Assembly: GCF_001426345.1 (NCBI RefSeq)
Contig: NZ_LMEM01000002.1
Span: forward strand, 62,001-126,000
Reading direction: 5' to 3'
Source: Devosia sp. Root436
GTDB taxonomy: Bacteria; Pseudomonadota; Alphaproteobacteria; Rhizobiales; Devosiaceae
Length of the DNA stretch: 64,000 nucleotides
Notes under the pieces: generated by a model
What the model saw: only the letters and a program-made list of their open reading frames with translations
Databases searched by the model: none
Told to the model about the DNA's origin: nothing
Shown: piece by piece, positions 16,959-25,352 of the stretch
How the letters are laid out: the number at the start of each line of letters is the position of its first letter
How positions within the stretch are numbered: position 1 is the stretch's first letter
Program-made: the position numbers and the translations under genes

Positions 16959-18248
16959 ATGACCGATTCAATCATCGACCAATCCACCATCGAAGCCGAA
17001 AACGCCAGGCGCATGGCCGATCTCCGTGTCGACTATGACACGCTCGGCGAACGTCTCGATCGCCGCGGCGTCGATATCGACGCCATCAAGACCAGGGTCG
17101 CCGCCTTTTCCGTCGCCGTGCCCTCCTGGGGCGTCGGCACCGGCGGCACGCGTTTTGCCCGCTTCCCCGGCAAGGGCGAGCCGCGCGACATCTTCGACAA
17201 GATCGAGGATTGCGCCGTCATCGCCCAGCTGACGCAGGCGACCAACACCGTCTCGCTGCATATCCCGTGGGACAAGGCCGATCCGAACCGGCTGAAGCAG
17301 GCCGCCAGCCGCTTCAATCTCGGCTTCGACGCCATGAATTCCAACACCTTCGCCGACGCCGCCGGCCAGCTCCAGAGCTACAAGTTCGGCTCGCTCTCGG
17401 CCGCCGACGCCGCCACGCGCAGCCAGGCCATCGAGCATAATCTGGAATGTATCGAAATCGGCCAGACCATCGGCTCCAAGGCTCTCACTGTCTGGATCGG
17501 CGACGGCTCCAACTTCCCCGGCCAGGTCAATTTCACCCGGCAGTTCGAGCATTACCTGGATTCGATGAAAGCCATCTACGCCGCCCTGCCCGATGACTGG
17601 CGCATCTATACCGAACACAAGATGTATGAGCCGGCCTTCTATTCGACCGTGGTGCAGGATTGGGGCACCAATTACCTCATCGCGAAAGAACTCGGCGACA
17701 AGGCCTATTGCCTGGTCGATCTCGGACACCACGCGCCCAACGTCAATATCGAGATGATCGTCGCCCGCCTCGCCCAGTTCGGCAAACTCGGCGGCTTCCA
17801 TTTCAACGACAGCAAATACGGCGACGACGATCTCGACGCCGGCTCCATCGATCCGTTCCGCCTGTTCCTGGTCTTCAACGAGCTGGTGGATGCCGAAAGC
17901 CGCGACCCGGCTTTTCGCCCGGCCCACATGCTCGATCAGTCGCACAATGTCACCGACCCCATCGAGTCCTTGATGCTGTCGGCCGCCGATGTGCAGCGCG
18001 CCTATGCCCAGGCCCTCGTGGTCGACCGCGCCACCCTCAAGGCGGCACAGGAAGGCAACGACGCCCTCGCCGCCACTCAAGCCCTGCGCCTGGCCTATCG
18101 CACCGATGTCGAACCGATCCTGGCCATGGCCCGCATGGAACAGGGCGGCGCCATCGATCTGCTGGCCACCTACCGCGCCAGCGGCTATCGCCAGAAGGTC
18201 GCCGAAATCCGCCCCGAAGTCGCGGCTGGCTCCAGCGGTATCGTCTAA
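16959..18248 (+). CDS. rhaI: L-rhamnose isomerase
   Basis: A 429-residue metal-dependent TIM-barrel isomerase converting L-rhamnose to L-rhamnulose, of the rhizobial/Pseudomonas class. Visible are SLHIPWDK, FDAMNSNTFAD, TVWIGDGSNFPGQ, YTEHKMYEPAFYS (metal-site Glu/His), VDLGHHAPNVNIE and FHFNDSKYGDDDLDAGS. The MTDSII start has GGAGG upstream; an in-frame start at 16902 lies in the repeat and is rejected. It is transcribed after rhaD and ends in a clear terminator at 18286. Its product needs a rhamnulokinase before RhaD can act; none is in this window. Confidence 0.95.
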   Translation: MTDSIIDQSTIEAENARRMADLRVDYDTLGERLDRRGVDIDAIKTRVAAFSVAVPSWGVGTGGTRFARFPGKGEPRDIFDKIEDCAVIAQLTQATNTVSLHIPWDKADPNRLKQAASRFNLGFDAMNSNTFADAAGQLQSYKFGSLSAADAATRSQAIEHNLECIEIGQTIGSKALTVWIGDGSNFPGQVNFTRQFEHYLDSMKAIYAALPDDWRIYTEHKMYEPAFYSTVVQDWGTNYLIAKELGDKAYCLVDLGHHAPNVNIEMIVARLAQFGKLGGFHFNDSKYGDDDLDAGSIDPFRLFLVFNELVDAESRDPAFRPAHMLDQSHNVTDPIESLMLSAADVQRAYAQALVVDRATLKAAQEGNDALAATQALRLAYRTDVEPILAMARMEQGGAIDLLATYRASGYRQKVAEIRPEVAAGSSGIV

Positions 18249-18285
18249 GGAATTTCCGACGCACCTCCCCGCGCTGGAAATAAAG

Positions 18286-18311
18286 AGGCCCGGTGAGCAA
18301 TCACCGGGCCT
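18286..18311 (+). terminator. Rho-independent terminator after rhaI
   Basis: Perfect stem AGGCCCGGTGA / TCACCGGGCCT with a GCAA loop, followed by TACGTTTG. It ends 63 bp after the rhaI stop. Confidence 0.85.
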
Positions 18312-18343
18312 TACGTTTGATCACAGCACTTGCAGTCGTCACC

Positions 18344-18481
18344 CTCGCCCCTTGTGGGAGAGGGTGGTTCTTCCGCGTTCAGCGGAAGAACCGGGTGAGG
18401 GGTTCTCTCCGCGAGTTCGATGCTTGTGGAGGCACCCCCCTCATCCGCCCTTCGGGCACCTTCTCCCACGAGGGGAGAAGG
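18344..18481. repeat. Family A palindromic repeat
   Basis: Occupies most of the 303-bp gap 18249-18551 together with the terminator. Contains TTCTTCCGC-GTTCA-GCGGAAGAA as an inner hairpin and GGTGAGGGG / CCCCTCATCC arms. No gene seen in the gap. Confidence 0.85.
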
Positions 18482-18551
18482 AAACCGCTCAATCACGCAT
18501 CCACCCGCTCAATGCCAACAGTCCGCTAACATTAGCGCCCCTTCGCTAACG

Positions 18552-20048
18552 CTACTTCATCGTCGGAAACTGGAACTCCGCCCCATCCTTGATGCCGCTC
18601 GGCCAGCGCGTGGTGACCGTCTTCACCTTGGTCCAGAACTGCATGGAATCCGTGCCATACTGGTTCAAATCCCCGAACGAACTGGCCTTCCAGCCGCCAA
18701 AGCTGTGATAGGCCACCGGCACCGGCACCGGCACGTTCACCCCCACCATGCCGACATTGACCCGCGAAGCGAAATCGCGCGCCGCATCGCCATCGCGGGT
18801 GAAGATGGCCACGCCGTTGCCGTAGGGATTTTTCGATGGCAGCTCAAGGGCTTCCTCATAGTTCTTCGCGCGCACCACCGACAGAACCGGCCCGAAGATT
18901 TCTTCGGTGTAAATGTCCATATCCGTGGTCACATGATCGAACAGGCAGGGCCCGACAAAGAAGCCATCCTCATAGCCCTGCAGCGAGAAATCCCGCCCAT
19001 CGACCACCAGCTTGGCGCCCTGCTCGACGCCCTTGTCCACCAGCCCAAGCACCCGTTCCTTGGCCGCCGCGGTGATCAGCGGCCCCATTTCCGAAGCGCG
19101 GTCCGTCGCCGGTCCCACCTTCAGCGCATCGATGCGCGGACGGAGCGCAGCGATGATCTTGTCGGCCGTGGCATCGCCCACCGGCACCGCCACCGAAACC
19201 GCCATGCAGCGCTCGCCCGCGGCGCCGTAACCTGATCCCATCAGCGCATCGGCGGCCTTTTCCATGTCGGCATCGGGCATGATGATCATGTGGTTCTTGG
19301 CCCCGCCAAAGGCTTGCACGCGCTTACCACTTGCCGCCGCCGTGGCGTAGACATAGCGGGCAATCGGGGTCGAGCCGACAAAGGACACGGCGGCAATCGC
19401 CTCGTGTTCCAGGATGCCGTCGACCACCGCCTTGCCGCCCTGCACCACGTTGAGCACGCCCTTGGGCAGGCCGGCCTCGATGGCCAGCTGTGCCAGCCGT
19501 ACCGGCACGGAGGGGTCGCGCTCGGAGGGCTTGAGGATGAAGGCATTGCCCGAGGCAATGGCAGGCGACAGCATCCAGAGCGGGATCATGGCTGGGAAGT
19601 TGAACGGGGTTATCCCCGCGCCGATGCCCACGGGCTGGCGCATGGAATACATATCTATCCCCGGCCCTGCCCCCTCGGTGTACGCTCCCTTGAGCAGATG
19701 AGGGGCGCCGGCGACAAATTCCGCCACTTCCAGCCCGCGCAGCACGTCACCCTTGGCATCATCGAAGGTCTTGCCATGTTCGGCACTCAGCAATTCGGCC
19801 AGTTCGTCCATATGCTGGTTGAGCAAAGCCACATAGTTGAAGAACACTCTTGCGCGTCTTTGGGGATTGGTCGCGGCCCAGGCCGGCTGCGCCGCGGCGG
19901 CCGAAGCGACGGCCGCATCGAGATCGGCCTCCGTCGCCAGAGCCACGCGCGCCTGCACCTCGCCCGTGGCGGGGTTGAACACATCCTGGAACTGCGTGCT
20001 GGAACCTGTCGTTTCGACGCCGTCGATGAAATGGCCAATGGTGCGCAT
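18552..20048 (-). CDS. mmsA: Methylmalonate-semialdehyde dehydrogenase (CoA-acylating)
   Basis: A 498-residue aldehyde dehydrogenase that oxidises methylmalonate semialdehyde or malonate semialdehyde to propionyl- or acetyl-CoA in valine, thymine, myo-inositol or beta-alanine breakdown. Motifs: ITPFNFPAMIPLWM, SFVGSTPIARYVY, KNHMIIMPDADM and the catalytic cysteine in GERCMAVSVAV. The GAGERCMA context without the usual general-base Glu is the CoA-dependent type. A strong AAGGAGAG ribosome site precedes the ATG. It stands alone, divergent from the LysR gene at 20328, a common arrangement for an adjacent activator. Confidence 0.95.
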   Translation of the reverse strand: MRTIGHFIDGVETTGSSTQFQDVFNPATGEVQARVALATEADLDAAVASAAAAQPAWAATNPQRRARVFFNYVALLNQHMDELAELLSAEHGKTFDDAKGDVLRGLEVAEFVAGAPHLLKGAYTEGAGPGIDMYSMRQPVGIGAGITPFNFPAMIPLWMLSPAIASGNAFILKPSERDPSVPVRLAQLAIEAGLPKGVLNVVQGGKAVVDGILEHEAIAAVSFVGSTPIARYVYATAAASGKRVQAFGGAKNHMIIMPDADMEKAADALMGSGYGAAGERCMAVSVAVPVGDATADKIIAALRPRIDALKVGPATDRASEMGPLITAAAKERVLGLVDKGVEQGAKLVVDGRDFSLQGYEDGFFVGPCLFDHVTTDMDIYTEEIFGPVLSVVRAKNYEEALELPSKNPYGNGVAIFTRDGDAARDFASRVNVGMVGVNVPVPVPVAYHSFGGWKASSFGDLNQYGTDSMQFWTKVKTVTTRWPSGIKDGAEFQFPTMK

Positions 20049-20165
20049 GAGGCTCTCCTTGTTTGGATATCCTCATCGCGCTATAAATTCAGATGTTCAA
20101 CACGATAGATTTCGCATCTGTTGTGCAGAAATTATAGTCTGCTCCTGAACATCGGCTTGCGCGAT

Positions 20166-20262
20166 GTCATCCCGGCGCAGGCCGGGATCCATCCTGAGGT
20201 CTATCCGCGTTCAGAGGGAGCTGTACTTTCTCAAGATGGATTCCGGCCTGCGCCGGAATGAC
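20166..20262. repeat. Family E inverted repeat
   Basis: Left arm GTCATCCCGGCGCAGGCCGG.. and right arm ..CCGGCCTGCGCCGGAATGAC pair over about 30 bp. It lies in the 279-bp region shared by the divergent mmsA and LysR genes, so both promoters must flank it. Confidence 0.85.
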
Positions 20263-20327
20263 ACCGTGGCTGGAAGCCTTGCGTCGGTAACAAGCGCCTT
20301 CCGCAAGGGAAATGTGGAGCAACTTCA

Positions 20328-21203
20328 ATGAACTGGGATGATATCCGCATCTTCCTCGCCGTCGCCCGATCCGGCCAGATTCTCGGCGCCGCCCGCAGTC
20401 TCAATCTCAATCACGCCACCGTCGCCCGCCGCCTCACCGCGCTCGAAACCGCGCTCGGCAGCACGCTCTTTACCCGCCGCACCAATGGTTCCGACCTATC
20501 CCCCAGCGGCGAGCGTTTCCTGGTCCATGCCGAAGCCATGGAAAGCGCCATGCTGGCCGCCAGTGAATCCGCCGGTGCCGATAGTCTGATCGACGGCACC
20601 GTTCGCGTTGGCGCCCCTGATGGCTTCGGCGTCGCCTTCCTCGCCCCGCGCCTGGGCGAACTTACCGAGCGCCATCCCGGCCTGCGCATCGAACTTGTCC
20701 CCGTCCCCCGCGCCTTCTCGCTTTCGCGCCGCGAGGCCGATATCGCCGTGACGCTGGAGCGCCCGCGCGAAGGCCGGCTGGTCGCCCGTAAACTCACCGA
20801 TTATCGCCTCGGCCTCTACGCCGCGCAAAACTATCTCGACCGCAATGGCACCCCCGCCAGCCTTGCCGATCTCGCGACCCACCGCCTCGTCGGCTATGTC
20901 GAAGACCTGCTCTATACGGCCTCGCTCGACTACACGGCCGAATTCCTCAAGGGCTGGCATTCCTCGCTGGCCGTCTCGTCCGCCATGGGCCAGACCGAAG
21001 CTGTCCGTGCCGGCGCCGGCATCGGCATTCTCCACGCCTTCATGGCTGGACGGGATACCGGGCTTGTGCCGGTCCTGCCTGACCATACGCTGATCCGCAG
21101 CTATTGGACCGTTGTTCATGAAGACCTGCGCGCCATAAGCCGGGTGGCGCTGGTGGCCGATTTCCTCGCCGAGATCGTGGCGCGGGATCGGGCGATATTC
21201 TAG
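20328..21203 (+). CDS. LysR-family transcriptional regulator, probable mmsA regulator
   Basis: A 291-residue LysR-type protein. N-terminal helix-turn-helix (DIRIFLAVARSGQILGAARSL, then HATVARRLTALE, residues 3-50) and a substrate-binding domain with GTVRVGAPDGFGVAFLAPRLG. The VARRL variant of the usual VSRQI recognition helix places it with a subgroup often found next to mmsA. It is divergent from mmsA and overlaps the tail of the next, convergent LysR gene by 4 bp. The effector is unknown. Confidence 0.88.
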   Translation: MNWDDIRIFLAVARSGQILGAARSLNLNHATVARRLTALETALGSTLFTRRTNGSDLSPSGERFLVHAEAMESAMLAASESAGADSLIDGTVRVGAPDGFGVAFLAPRLGELTERHPGLRIELVPVPRAFSLSRREADIAVTLERPREGRLVARKLTDYRLGLYAAQNYLDRNGTPASLADLATHRLVGYVEDLLYTASLDYTAEFLKGWHSSLAVSSAMGQTEAVRAGAGIGILHAFMAGRDTGLVPVLPDHTLIRSYWTVVHEDLRAISRVALVADFLAEIVARDRAIF

Positions 21204-22096
21204 CCCTGCCGCGTCCGCAGCCCTGCCGTCGCCGGCACGATCCAGTCGCGAAAGGCCTTGATCTTGGGCGAATTGCGCCGCGCTTCGGGATAGGTCAGGT
21301 AATAGCCATGCCCGTCCCAGCCCAGAATGTCGAAGGGCTGCACCAGCCGGCCGCTGGCGACTTCGTCGCTGTAGAAAGCCGGCGTCACCATGGCCAGGCC
21401 GCGCCCGGCAATGGCCGCGGCGACCTCCAGGGTCTGCGAGCCCAGCCGGCTGAATGGCCGGTTCGCCGCAGCGGGCATGGTCAGGCCAGCCAGTTCGAGC
21501 CAGGTGCACAGCCAGGGATCGTCCGGGGTGATCTGCGGCACCCGCAGCAGGTCGGCCGGCTCGCGCACCTCGTAATCCTCGATCAGCTTCGGGCTCATCA
21601 TCGGGGCAAATTCGGCCTTGAGCAGCAGATGCCAGACCATGCCCTCCTGCGGCTTGCTGGTCGCCCGGATGCCAACGTCGAACTCCTCGGCGCCGAAATC
21701 CACCAGATGCGCCGAACTCTCGACCCGCACCGCTATTTCGGGATTGGCGAGCTGGAACAGCCCGATATTGGCGGCCAGCCAATGGCTGGCGAAGGTGGGC
21801 ACCGAGCTAATGCGCAGCATGCCGTCGATCTGGCCGCGCGAGTCGGCAAAGGCGTCGCGCAGCATGTCGAAGGCGTTGCCCACATCGGGCGCCAGCCGCG
21901 CGCCGGTCTCGCTCAGTGCAATCTGCCGGGGCTTGCGCAGGAACAGCGGCGCGCCGACACGCTCCTCCAGAATCCTGATCTGGTAGCTCACCGCCGCCTG
22001 GGTCATGCCGAGTTCCTCGGCGGCCCTGGTAAAGCTCAGATGCCGCGCCACAGCCTCGAAGGCGCGCACGGCCGTCAATGGCGGCAAGGCGGCCAT
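21200..22096 (-). CDS. LysR-family regulator, GcvA-like
   Basis: A 298-residue LysR protein with N-terminus PPLTAVRAFEAVARHLSFTRAAEELGM, then TQAAVSYQIRILEERVG and LFLRKPRQIALSETG, the pattern of the GcvA/AmpR-like branch. The binding domain includes SSVPTFASHWLA and FDVGIRA. A good AAGGAG site precedes the ATG. It is convergent with the preceding LysR gene (4-bp overlap) and divergent from the DUF1127-like gene. No target can be assigned; it may be autoregulated. Confidence 0.88.
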   Translation of the reverse strand: MAALPPLTAVRAFEAVARHLSFTRAAEELGMTQAAVSYQIRILEERVGAPLFLRKPRQIALSETGARLAPDVGNAFDMLRDAFADSRGQIDGMLRISSVPTFASHWLAANIGLFQLANPEIAVRVESSAHLVDFGAEEFDVGIRATSKPQEGMVWHLLLKAEFAPMMSPKLIEDYEVREPADLLRVPQITPDDPWLCTWLELAGLTMPAAANRPFSRLGSQTLEVAAAIAGRGLAMVTPAFYSDEVASGRLVQPFDILGWDGHGYYLTYPEARRNSPKIKAFRDWIVPATAGLRTRQG

Positions 22097-22214
22097 GGAT
22101 CAAATCTCCTTATGCACCGGTATTGAGCTTTAGTTGGAATTCCGGCCTCCTGCCAGTCATTTTAGGGACATGAGATATGAAGCAGGAGGCAGCCTCATAA
22201 GGCTGCTTGTAGCC

Positions 22215-22394
22215 ATGAATGCCATTGCCAGGCCGTTAATTGCCACCTTTCACCTGCCCCGCTGGAGCAAGCCGCTCCCGTTCGGCGCCGCCCATCGCCG
22301 CCGCCGGACCACGATCGACCTGATCCATTCCTCGCCGCATCTGCTGCGCGATATCGGGGTCAGCGAAGGGCATGATGGCAAGCGCCAGCGGTAG
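22215..22394 (+). CDS. DUF1127-like small basic protein
   Basis: About 59 residues from ATG 22215. The C-terminal half RRTTIDLIHSSPHLLRDIGVS carries the DUF1127 pattern (helix, then LLRDIGV), common in alphaproteobacteria where such proteins are RNA-associated or stress-related. In-frame starts at 22134 and 22170 exist; only the C-terminal part is supported by similarity. It is divergent from the GcvA-like gene. An AGGAGG at about 22183 sits too far from 22215, so the true start is uncertain. Confidence 0.6.
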   Translation: MNAIARPLIATFHLPRWSKPLPFGAAHRRRRTTIDLIHSSPHLLRDIGVSEGHDGKRQR

Positions 22395-22404
22395 TCCTCA
22401 CCAC

Positions 22405-22471
22405 GTCGTTCCCGCGAAAGCGGGAATCTCCCTTGCGATGTGAGGGGGATTCCCGCTTTCGCGGGAATGAC
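22405..22471. repeat. Family D inverted repeat
   Basis: Second copy of the unit at 5448: GTCGTTCCCGCGAAAGCGGG.. (22405-22427) and ATTCCCGCTTTCGCGGGAAT.. (22449-22471). Lies between the DUF1127-like gene and ybaK. Confidence 0.85.
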
Positions 22472-22514
22472 ACAGTGGTAGAGTTCAAGGTGCGCCTCAT
22501 TCTTCAGAAACGTC

Positions 22515-22988
22515 ATGTCCAAGACCACGCCCGCCACGCTGGCCCTCACCAAAGCCGGCATCGCCTTCGCCACCGCGACCTATGACTACGACCCTGATGC
22601 CGACCGGGTCGGGTTGCAGGCCGCCGAGGCCATGGGGGTTCCGCCCTCCATCGTGCTCAAGACGCTGATGGCAGAGGTGGACGGCAAGCCGGTCTGCGTC
22701 GTCGTCCCGTCGGACGAGGAAGTGAACATGAAAAAGCTCGCCGCGGCCTTTGGCGGCAAGTCGGCCCATATGATGAAACCATCGGATGCCGAGCGGCTGA
22801 CCGGCTACAAGGTGGGCGGCATCAGCCCGTTCGGGCAGAAGAAACCGGTGCCGACGGCGGTCGAGGAACTGGCGACGCTGGAAGACGAAGTGTTCCTCAA
22901 TGGCGGCCAGCGCGGACTGCAGATCCGCATGAAACCGGACGATCTGGTCGCGGCTTTGGGCGGCAAGGCGGCCGATCTCATTCGCTGA
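22515..22988 (+). CDS. ybaK: YbaK/EbsC-type aminoacyl-tRNA deacylase
   Basis: A 157-residue protein of the YbaK family, which hydrolyses Cys-tRNA(Pro) formed by misacylation. The family order is seen: LTKAGIAFATATYDYDP, then VGLQAAEAMGVPPSIVLKTLM with the conserved lysine, VCVVVPSDEEVNMKKLA, and YKVGGISPFGQKK with the substrate-loop glycine pair, ending in the DLVAALG helix. The length is standard. It stands alone between a repeat and a lipoprotein gene. Confidence 0.93.
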   Translation: MSKTTPATLALTKAGIAFATATYDYDPDADRVGLQAAEAMGVPPSIVLKTLMAEVDGKPVCVVVPSDEEVNMKKLAAAFGGKSAHMMKPSDAERLTGYKVGGISPFGQKKPVPTAVEELATLEDEVFLNGGQRGLQIRMKPDDLVAALGGKAADLIR

Positions 22989-23060
22989 CCACCCCTGTTC
23001 GGGGATAGCACCGTGCCCCACAGGCCATAAGGTCCGCTCCATCCTTGGAGGGACATTTTC

Positions 23061-23411
23061 ATGAACAAGTTTTTGGCAGCCGGCATCGCGGCAATCGCCG
23101 CCGCCGCACTGGCCGGATGCAGCGTGACCGGTGGCGACCTGATCCGGCCGGGCGAAGCGACGGGCACGTTGATCGTCGCCAACGGCTCCTACGGCTATCT
23201 CGATGCCATCGTGATTTCGGACTGCAACAATTTCACCCACGGCTTCAATCGCCTGTCCGACGGCGACTCGATCGCGCCCGGCGACGCCCGCAGCTTCACC
23301 CTTTCGGCGGGCTGCTGGGATGTCGGCGGCGGCGAATTCGGCGGGGGCGAGGCCTATGAACGCATGACCATCACGCCGGGCAGCGTAACCCGGTTCACGA
23401 TCACGGATTGA
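23061..23411 (+). CDS. Small lipoprotein of unknown function
   Basis: A 116-residue protein with a lipoprotein signal peptide; the lipobox LAGC puts the lipidated cysteine at about residue 20. The mature part is rich in Gly, Ser and Thr with predicted beta strands (GTLIVANGSYGYLDAIVISD, RFTITD), resembling a small beta-sandwich. A clear TTGGAGGGA ribosome site precedes the ATG. No family recognised. A structured repeat (23440) begins 28 bp after the stop. Confidence 0.75.
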   Translation: MNKFLAAGIAAIAAAALAGCSVTGGDLIRPGEATGTLIVANGSYGYLDAIVISDCNNFTHGFNRLSDGDSIAPGDARSFTLSAGCWDVGGGEFGGGEAYERMTITPGSVTRFTITD

Positions 23412-23439
23412 CCCAGCCAGGCCGGACATGAGCACGACG

Positions 23440-23581
23440 GGTGTATTGAGCTTCGGGCGAGGACGAGTCGAAAATGCCGGAGGGCGAGAACCGGAGCGCA
23501 GCGTACGTTCAAGTACGTGAGCACCGGAAGCGCAGACCTCTGGCATTTGCAGGCCGTCATCGCCCAAAGATCGATGCACCC
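23440..23581. repeat. Family C structured repeat, copy 1
   Basis: Ends pair over 22 bp (23440-23461 with 23560-23581; 18 Watson-Crick). Inside, AATGCCGGAGG pairs with CCTCTGGCATT, GAGAACCGG/GAGCACCGG are near-direct repeats, and the tip is CGTAC-GTTCAA-GTACG. Compare 38476-38623: several stem positions differ on both sides so that pairing is kept. Confidence 0.85.
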
Positions 23582-23590
23582 GCAGAAAAG

Positions 23591-23617
23591 ACAAAAGGCG
23601 CCCGGATGGACGCCTTC
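23591..23617 (-). terminator. Rho-independent terminator of the DUF1127 gene
   Basis: On the minus strand the stem AAGGCG-TCCATCCGGG-CGCCTT is followed by TTGTCTTTTC. It begins 33 bp after the stop of the gene at 23650-23796. Confidence 0.7.
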
Positions 23618-23649
23618 ATCTAAGTCTGATTGGTCGGCTTGGACCGGTA

Positions 23650-23796
23650 TTAGCGGGCCAGGGCGCCGCGAGCGATGTTCTTAATATCGCCCTTGGTGAT
23701 GCCGAGGTCGTTCAGCTGACGCTGATCGAGGGCGCTGAGTTCGCGCATGGTGCGCTGATACTGAGCAAACTGTGCAAGGCGCTGACGGATGTTCAT
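23650..23796 (-). CDS. DUF1127 small protein
   Basis: A 48-residue protein, MNIRQRLAQFAQYQRTMREL then SALDQRQLNDLGITKGDIKNIARG, a canonical DUF1127 sequence: amphipathic N-terminal helix, L-x-DLGI turn, basic C-terminus. An AAGGGGA ribosome site lies 7 bp before the ATG and a terminator follows the stop, so it is a monocistronic gene. Members of this family in Agrobacterium and Rhodobacter affect RNA turnover and phosphate or stress responses. The 266 bp upstream (23797-24062) show no other gene and must hold its promoter. Confidence 0.88.
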   Translation of the reverse strand: MNIRQRLAQFAQYQRTMRELSALDQRQLNDLGITKGDIKNIARGALAR

Positions 23797-24062
23797 TTCG
23801 GTTCCCCTTCGTTTTGATGACCAATATCTATAGTCGATCAGTCGTGATTAGAAGATGGACTCTTTGCACATCCGTTATGCACCCAGTGCAAACAAAAGCG
23901 GCAACCCGTTCATATCCGCTTCAGCCGGCACGCGAACAAGCGCTCAATATCTCGCCATAACGCTCTGAAACTGCACCGTAATTTCAGCAAAGCCGGCACA
24001 AGGACAGCTTTTACCAATTTTTGACCATCTGCAAACAGCCATGCGCCAAGCGCCCATCTAGG

Positions 24063-24194
24063 CTAGCGCTGAATCGGTTCCCGGCCCGCCTCGCGTGCAA
24101 TGCGCCGGTCTTCGCGCATTTCAAACCACATGGCGTTGAGAATGGCGAAGGAACAGGCCAGCCCCAGGCCGAGGATCCACGAGAAATACCACAT
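24063..24194 (-). CDS. cydX: Cytochrome bd oxidase small subunit CydX
   Basis: A 43-residue single-span membrane protein: MWYFSWILGLGLACSFAIL..., then NAMWFEMREDRR and a charged tail. The MWYFxWILGxGLA start with N-A-M-W-x-E is the CydX signature. An AGGAGA site lies 7 bp upstream and it starts 10 bp after the cydB stop, as third gene of cydABX. CydX stabilises the haem d/b595 site of the bd oxidase. Confidence 0.9.
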   Translation of the reverse strand: MWYFSWILGLGLACSFAILNAMWFEMREDRRIAREAGREPIQR

Positions 24195-24203
24195 AGATGT
24201 CTC

Positions 24204-25352
24204 CTAGTAGGCGTTGGGGTTCTTTTCGAGTGACTGCGTCGAGACCGTGCCGCGCATCACCCGGAACACGAAGGCGGTGTAGGCCAGGATGATCGGCAGG
24301 AAGAAGCAGGTCACCAGCAGCATGACGAACAGCGTCAGCTGGCTCGATGACGCGTCCCACAGCGTCAGGCTGGCCTCGGGCACGGTCGAGGACGGCAGCA
24401 GAAACGGGAACAGCGACAGGCCCGCCGTCGAGACGATGCCAAAGATGGCAAGGCTCGATGCCAGCAAGGTCGGCAGCCGCAGCCGCGCCTGCAGTCCGAT
24501 CACGGCCCCCGCCAGCCCGGCAAAGCCCAGCACCGGCGCGGCGATCATCCACGGATAGAGCCCGTAATTGGCGAGCCAGCCGCCCCGCACCAGGTCCACG
24601 CTCTTGGCCAGCGGGTTGATCGCGGCGTTGCCGTCGACGGGGCTGGTAATGGCGTAGCCATCGATACCGAAGGCGATCCACAACCCGCCCAGCGCGAAGA
24701 GGACGATCGTCGCCAGCCCGGCAATCGTGCCATAGGTCCGCGCCCGCGCGGCCAGCGGCCCGGTGGTGCGCCCGGCGATCACCGCCGCCCCCTGCGTCAC
24801 CATCATACCCAGGCTCACCAGCCCGCACAGCAGCGCGAAGGGCATCAGCAGCATGAAGAAGTTGCCGGTGTAGAAGGCGCGCATCGAGTCATCGAGATGG
24901 AATGGCGCGCCGAGCAGCACATTGCCCACCGCCACGCCCAGGATCAGCGACGGCACGAAACCGCCGACGAACAAGGCCCAGTCCCAGACGGCGCGCCACC
25001 TGGCATCCTTGACCTTGCCACGGAACTTGAAGCCTACCGGCCGCAGGATCAGCGCCAGCAGGATCACGATCATCGCCAGGTAGAAGCCGGAAAAGCTCAC
25101 CGCATAGAGCGGCGGAAAGGCCGCGAAGATGGCCCCGCCCCCCAGCACCAGCCACACCTGGTTGCCCTCCCAGGTGGGCCCCACCAGGTTCAGCAGTACG
25201 CGGCGCTCGGCGTCGGTGCGGGCGGCAAAGGGCAGCAGCGCACCCACGCCCAGGTCGCGCCCGCCCATGACGGCGAAGCCGATCAGCAGCACGCCCAGCA
25301 GCAGCCACCAGACGAGGCGCAGCGTTTCGTAGTCGAGCGGAATGGTGCTCAT
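24204..25352 (-). CDS. cydB: Cytochrome bd ubiquinol oxidase subunit II
   Basis: A 382-residue polytopic membrane protein, the subunit that partners CydA in the high-affinity quinol oxidase. The N-terminal MSTIPLDYETLRLVWWLLLGVLL region, GGRDLGVGALLPF, and LVGPTWEGNQVWLVLGGGA identify it. Its ATG overlaps the cydA stop as ATGA, so the two are translationally coupled. It ends ten bases before cydX. Confidence 0.96.
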   Translation of the reverse strand: MSTIPLDYETLRLVWWLLLGVLLIGFAVMGGRDLGVGALLPFAARTDAERRVLLNLVGPTWEGNQVWLVLGGGAIFAAFPPLYAVSFSGFYLAMIVILLALILRPVGFKFRGKVKDARWRAVWDWALFVGGFVPSLILGVAVGNVLLGAPFHLDDSMRAFYTGNFFMLLMPFALLCGLVSLGMMVTQGAAVIAGRTTGPLAARARTYGTIAGLATIVLFALGGLWIAFGIDGYAITSPVDGNAAINPLAKSVDLVRGGWLANYGLYPWMIAAPVLGFAGLAGAVIGLQARLRLPTLLASSLAIFGIVSTAGLSLFPFLLPSSTVPEASLTLWDASSSQLTLFVMLLVTCFFLPIILAYTAFVFRVMRGTVSTQSLEKNPNAY

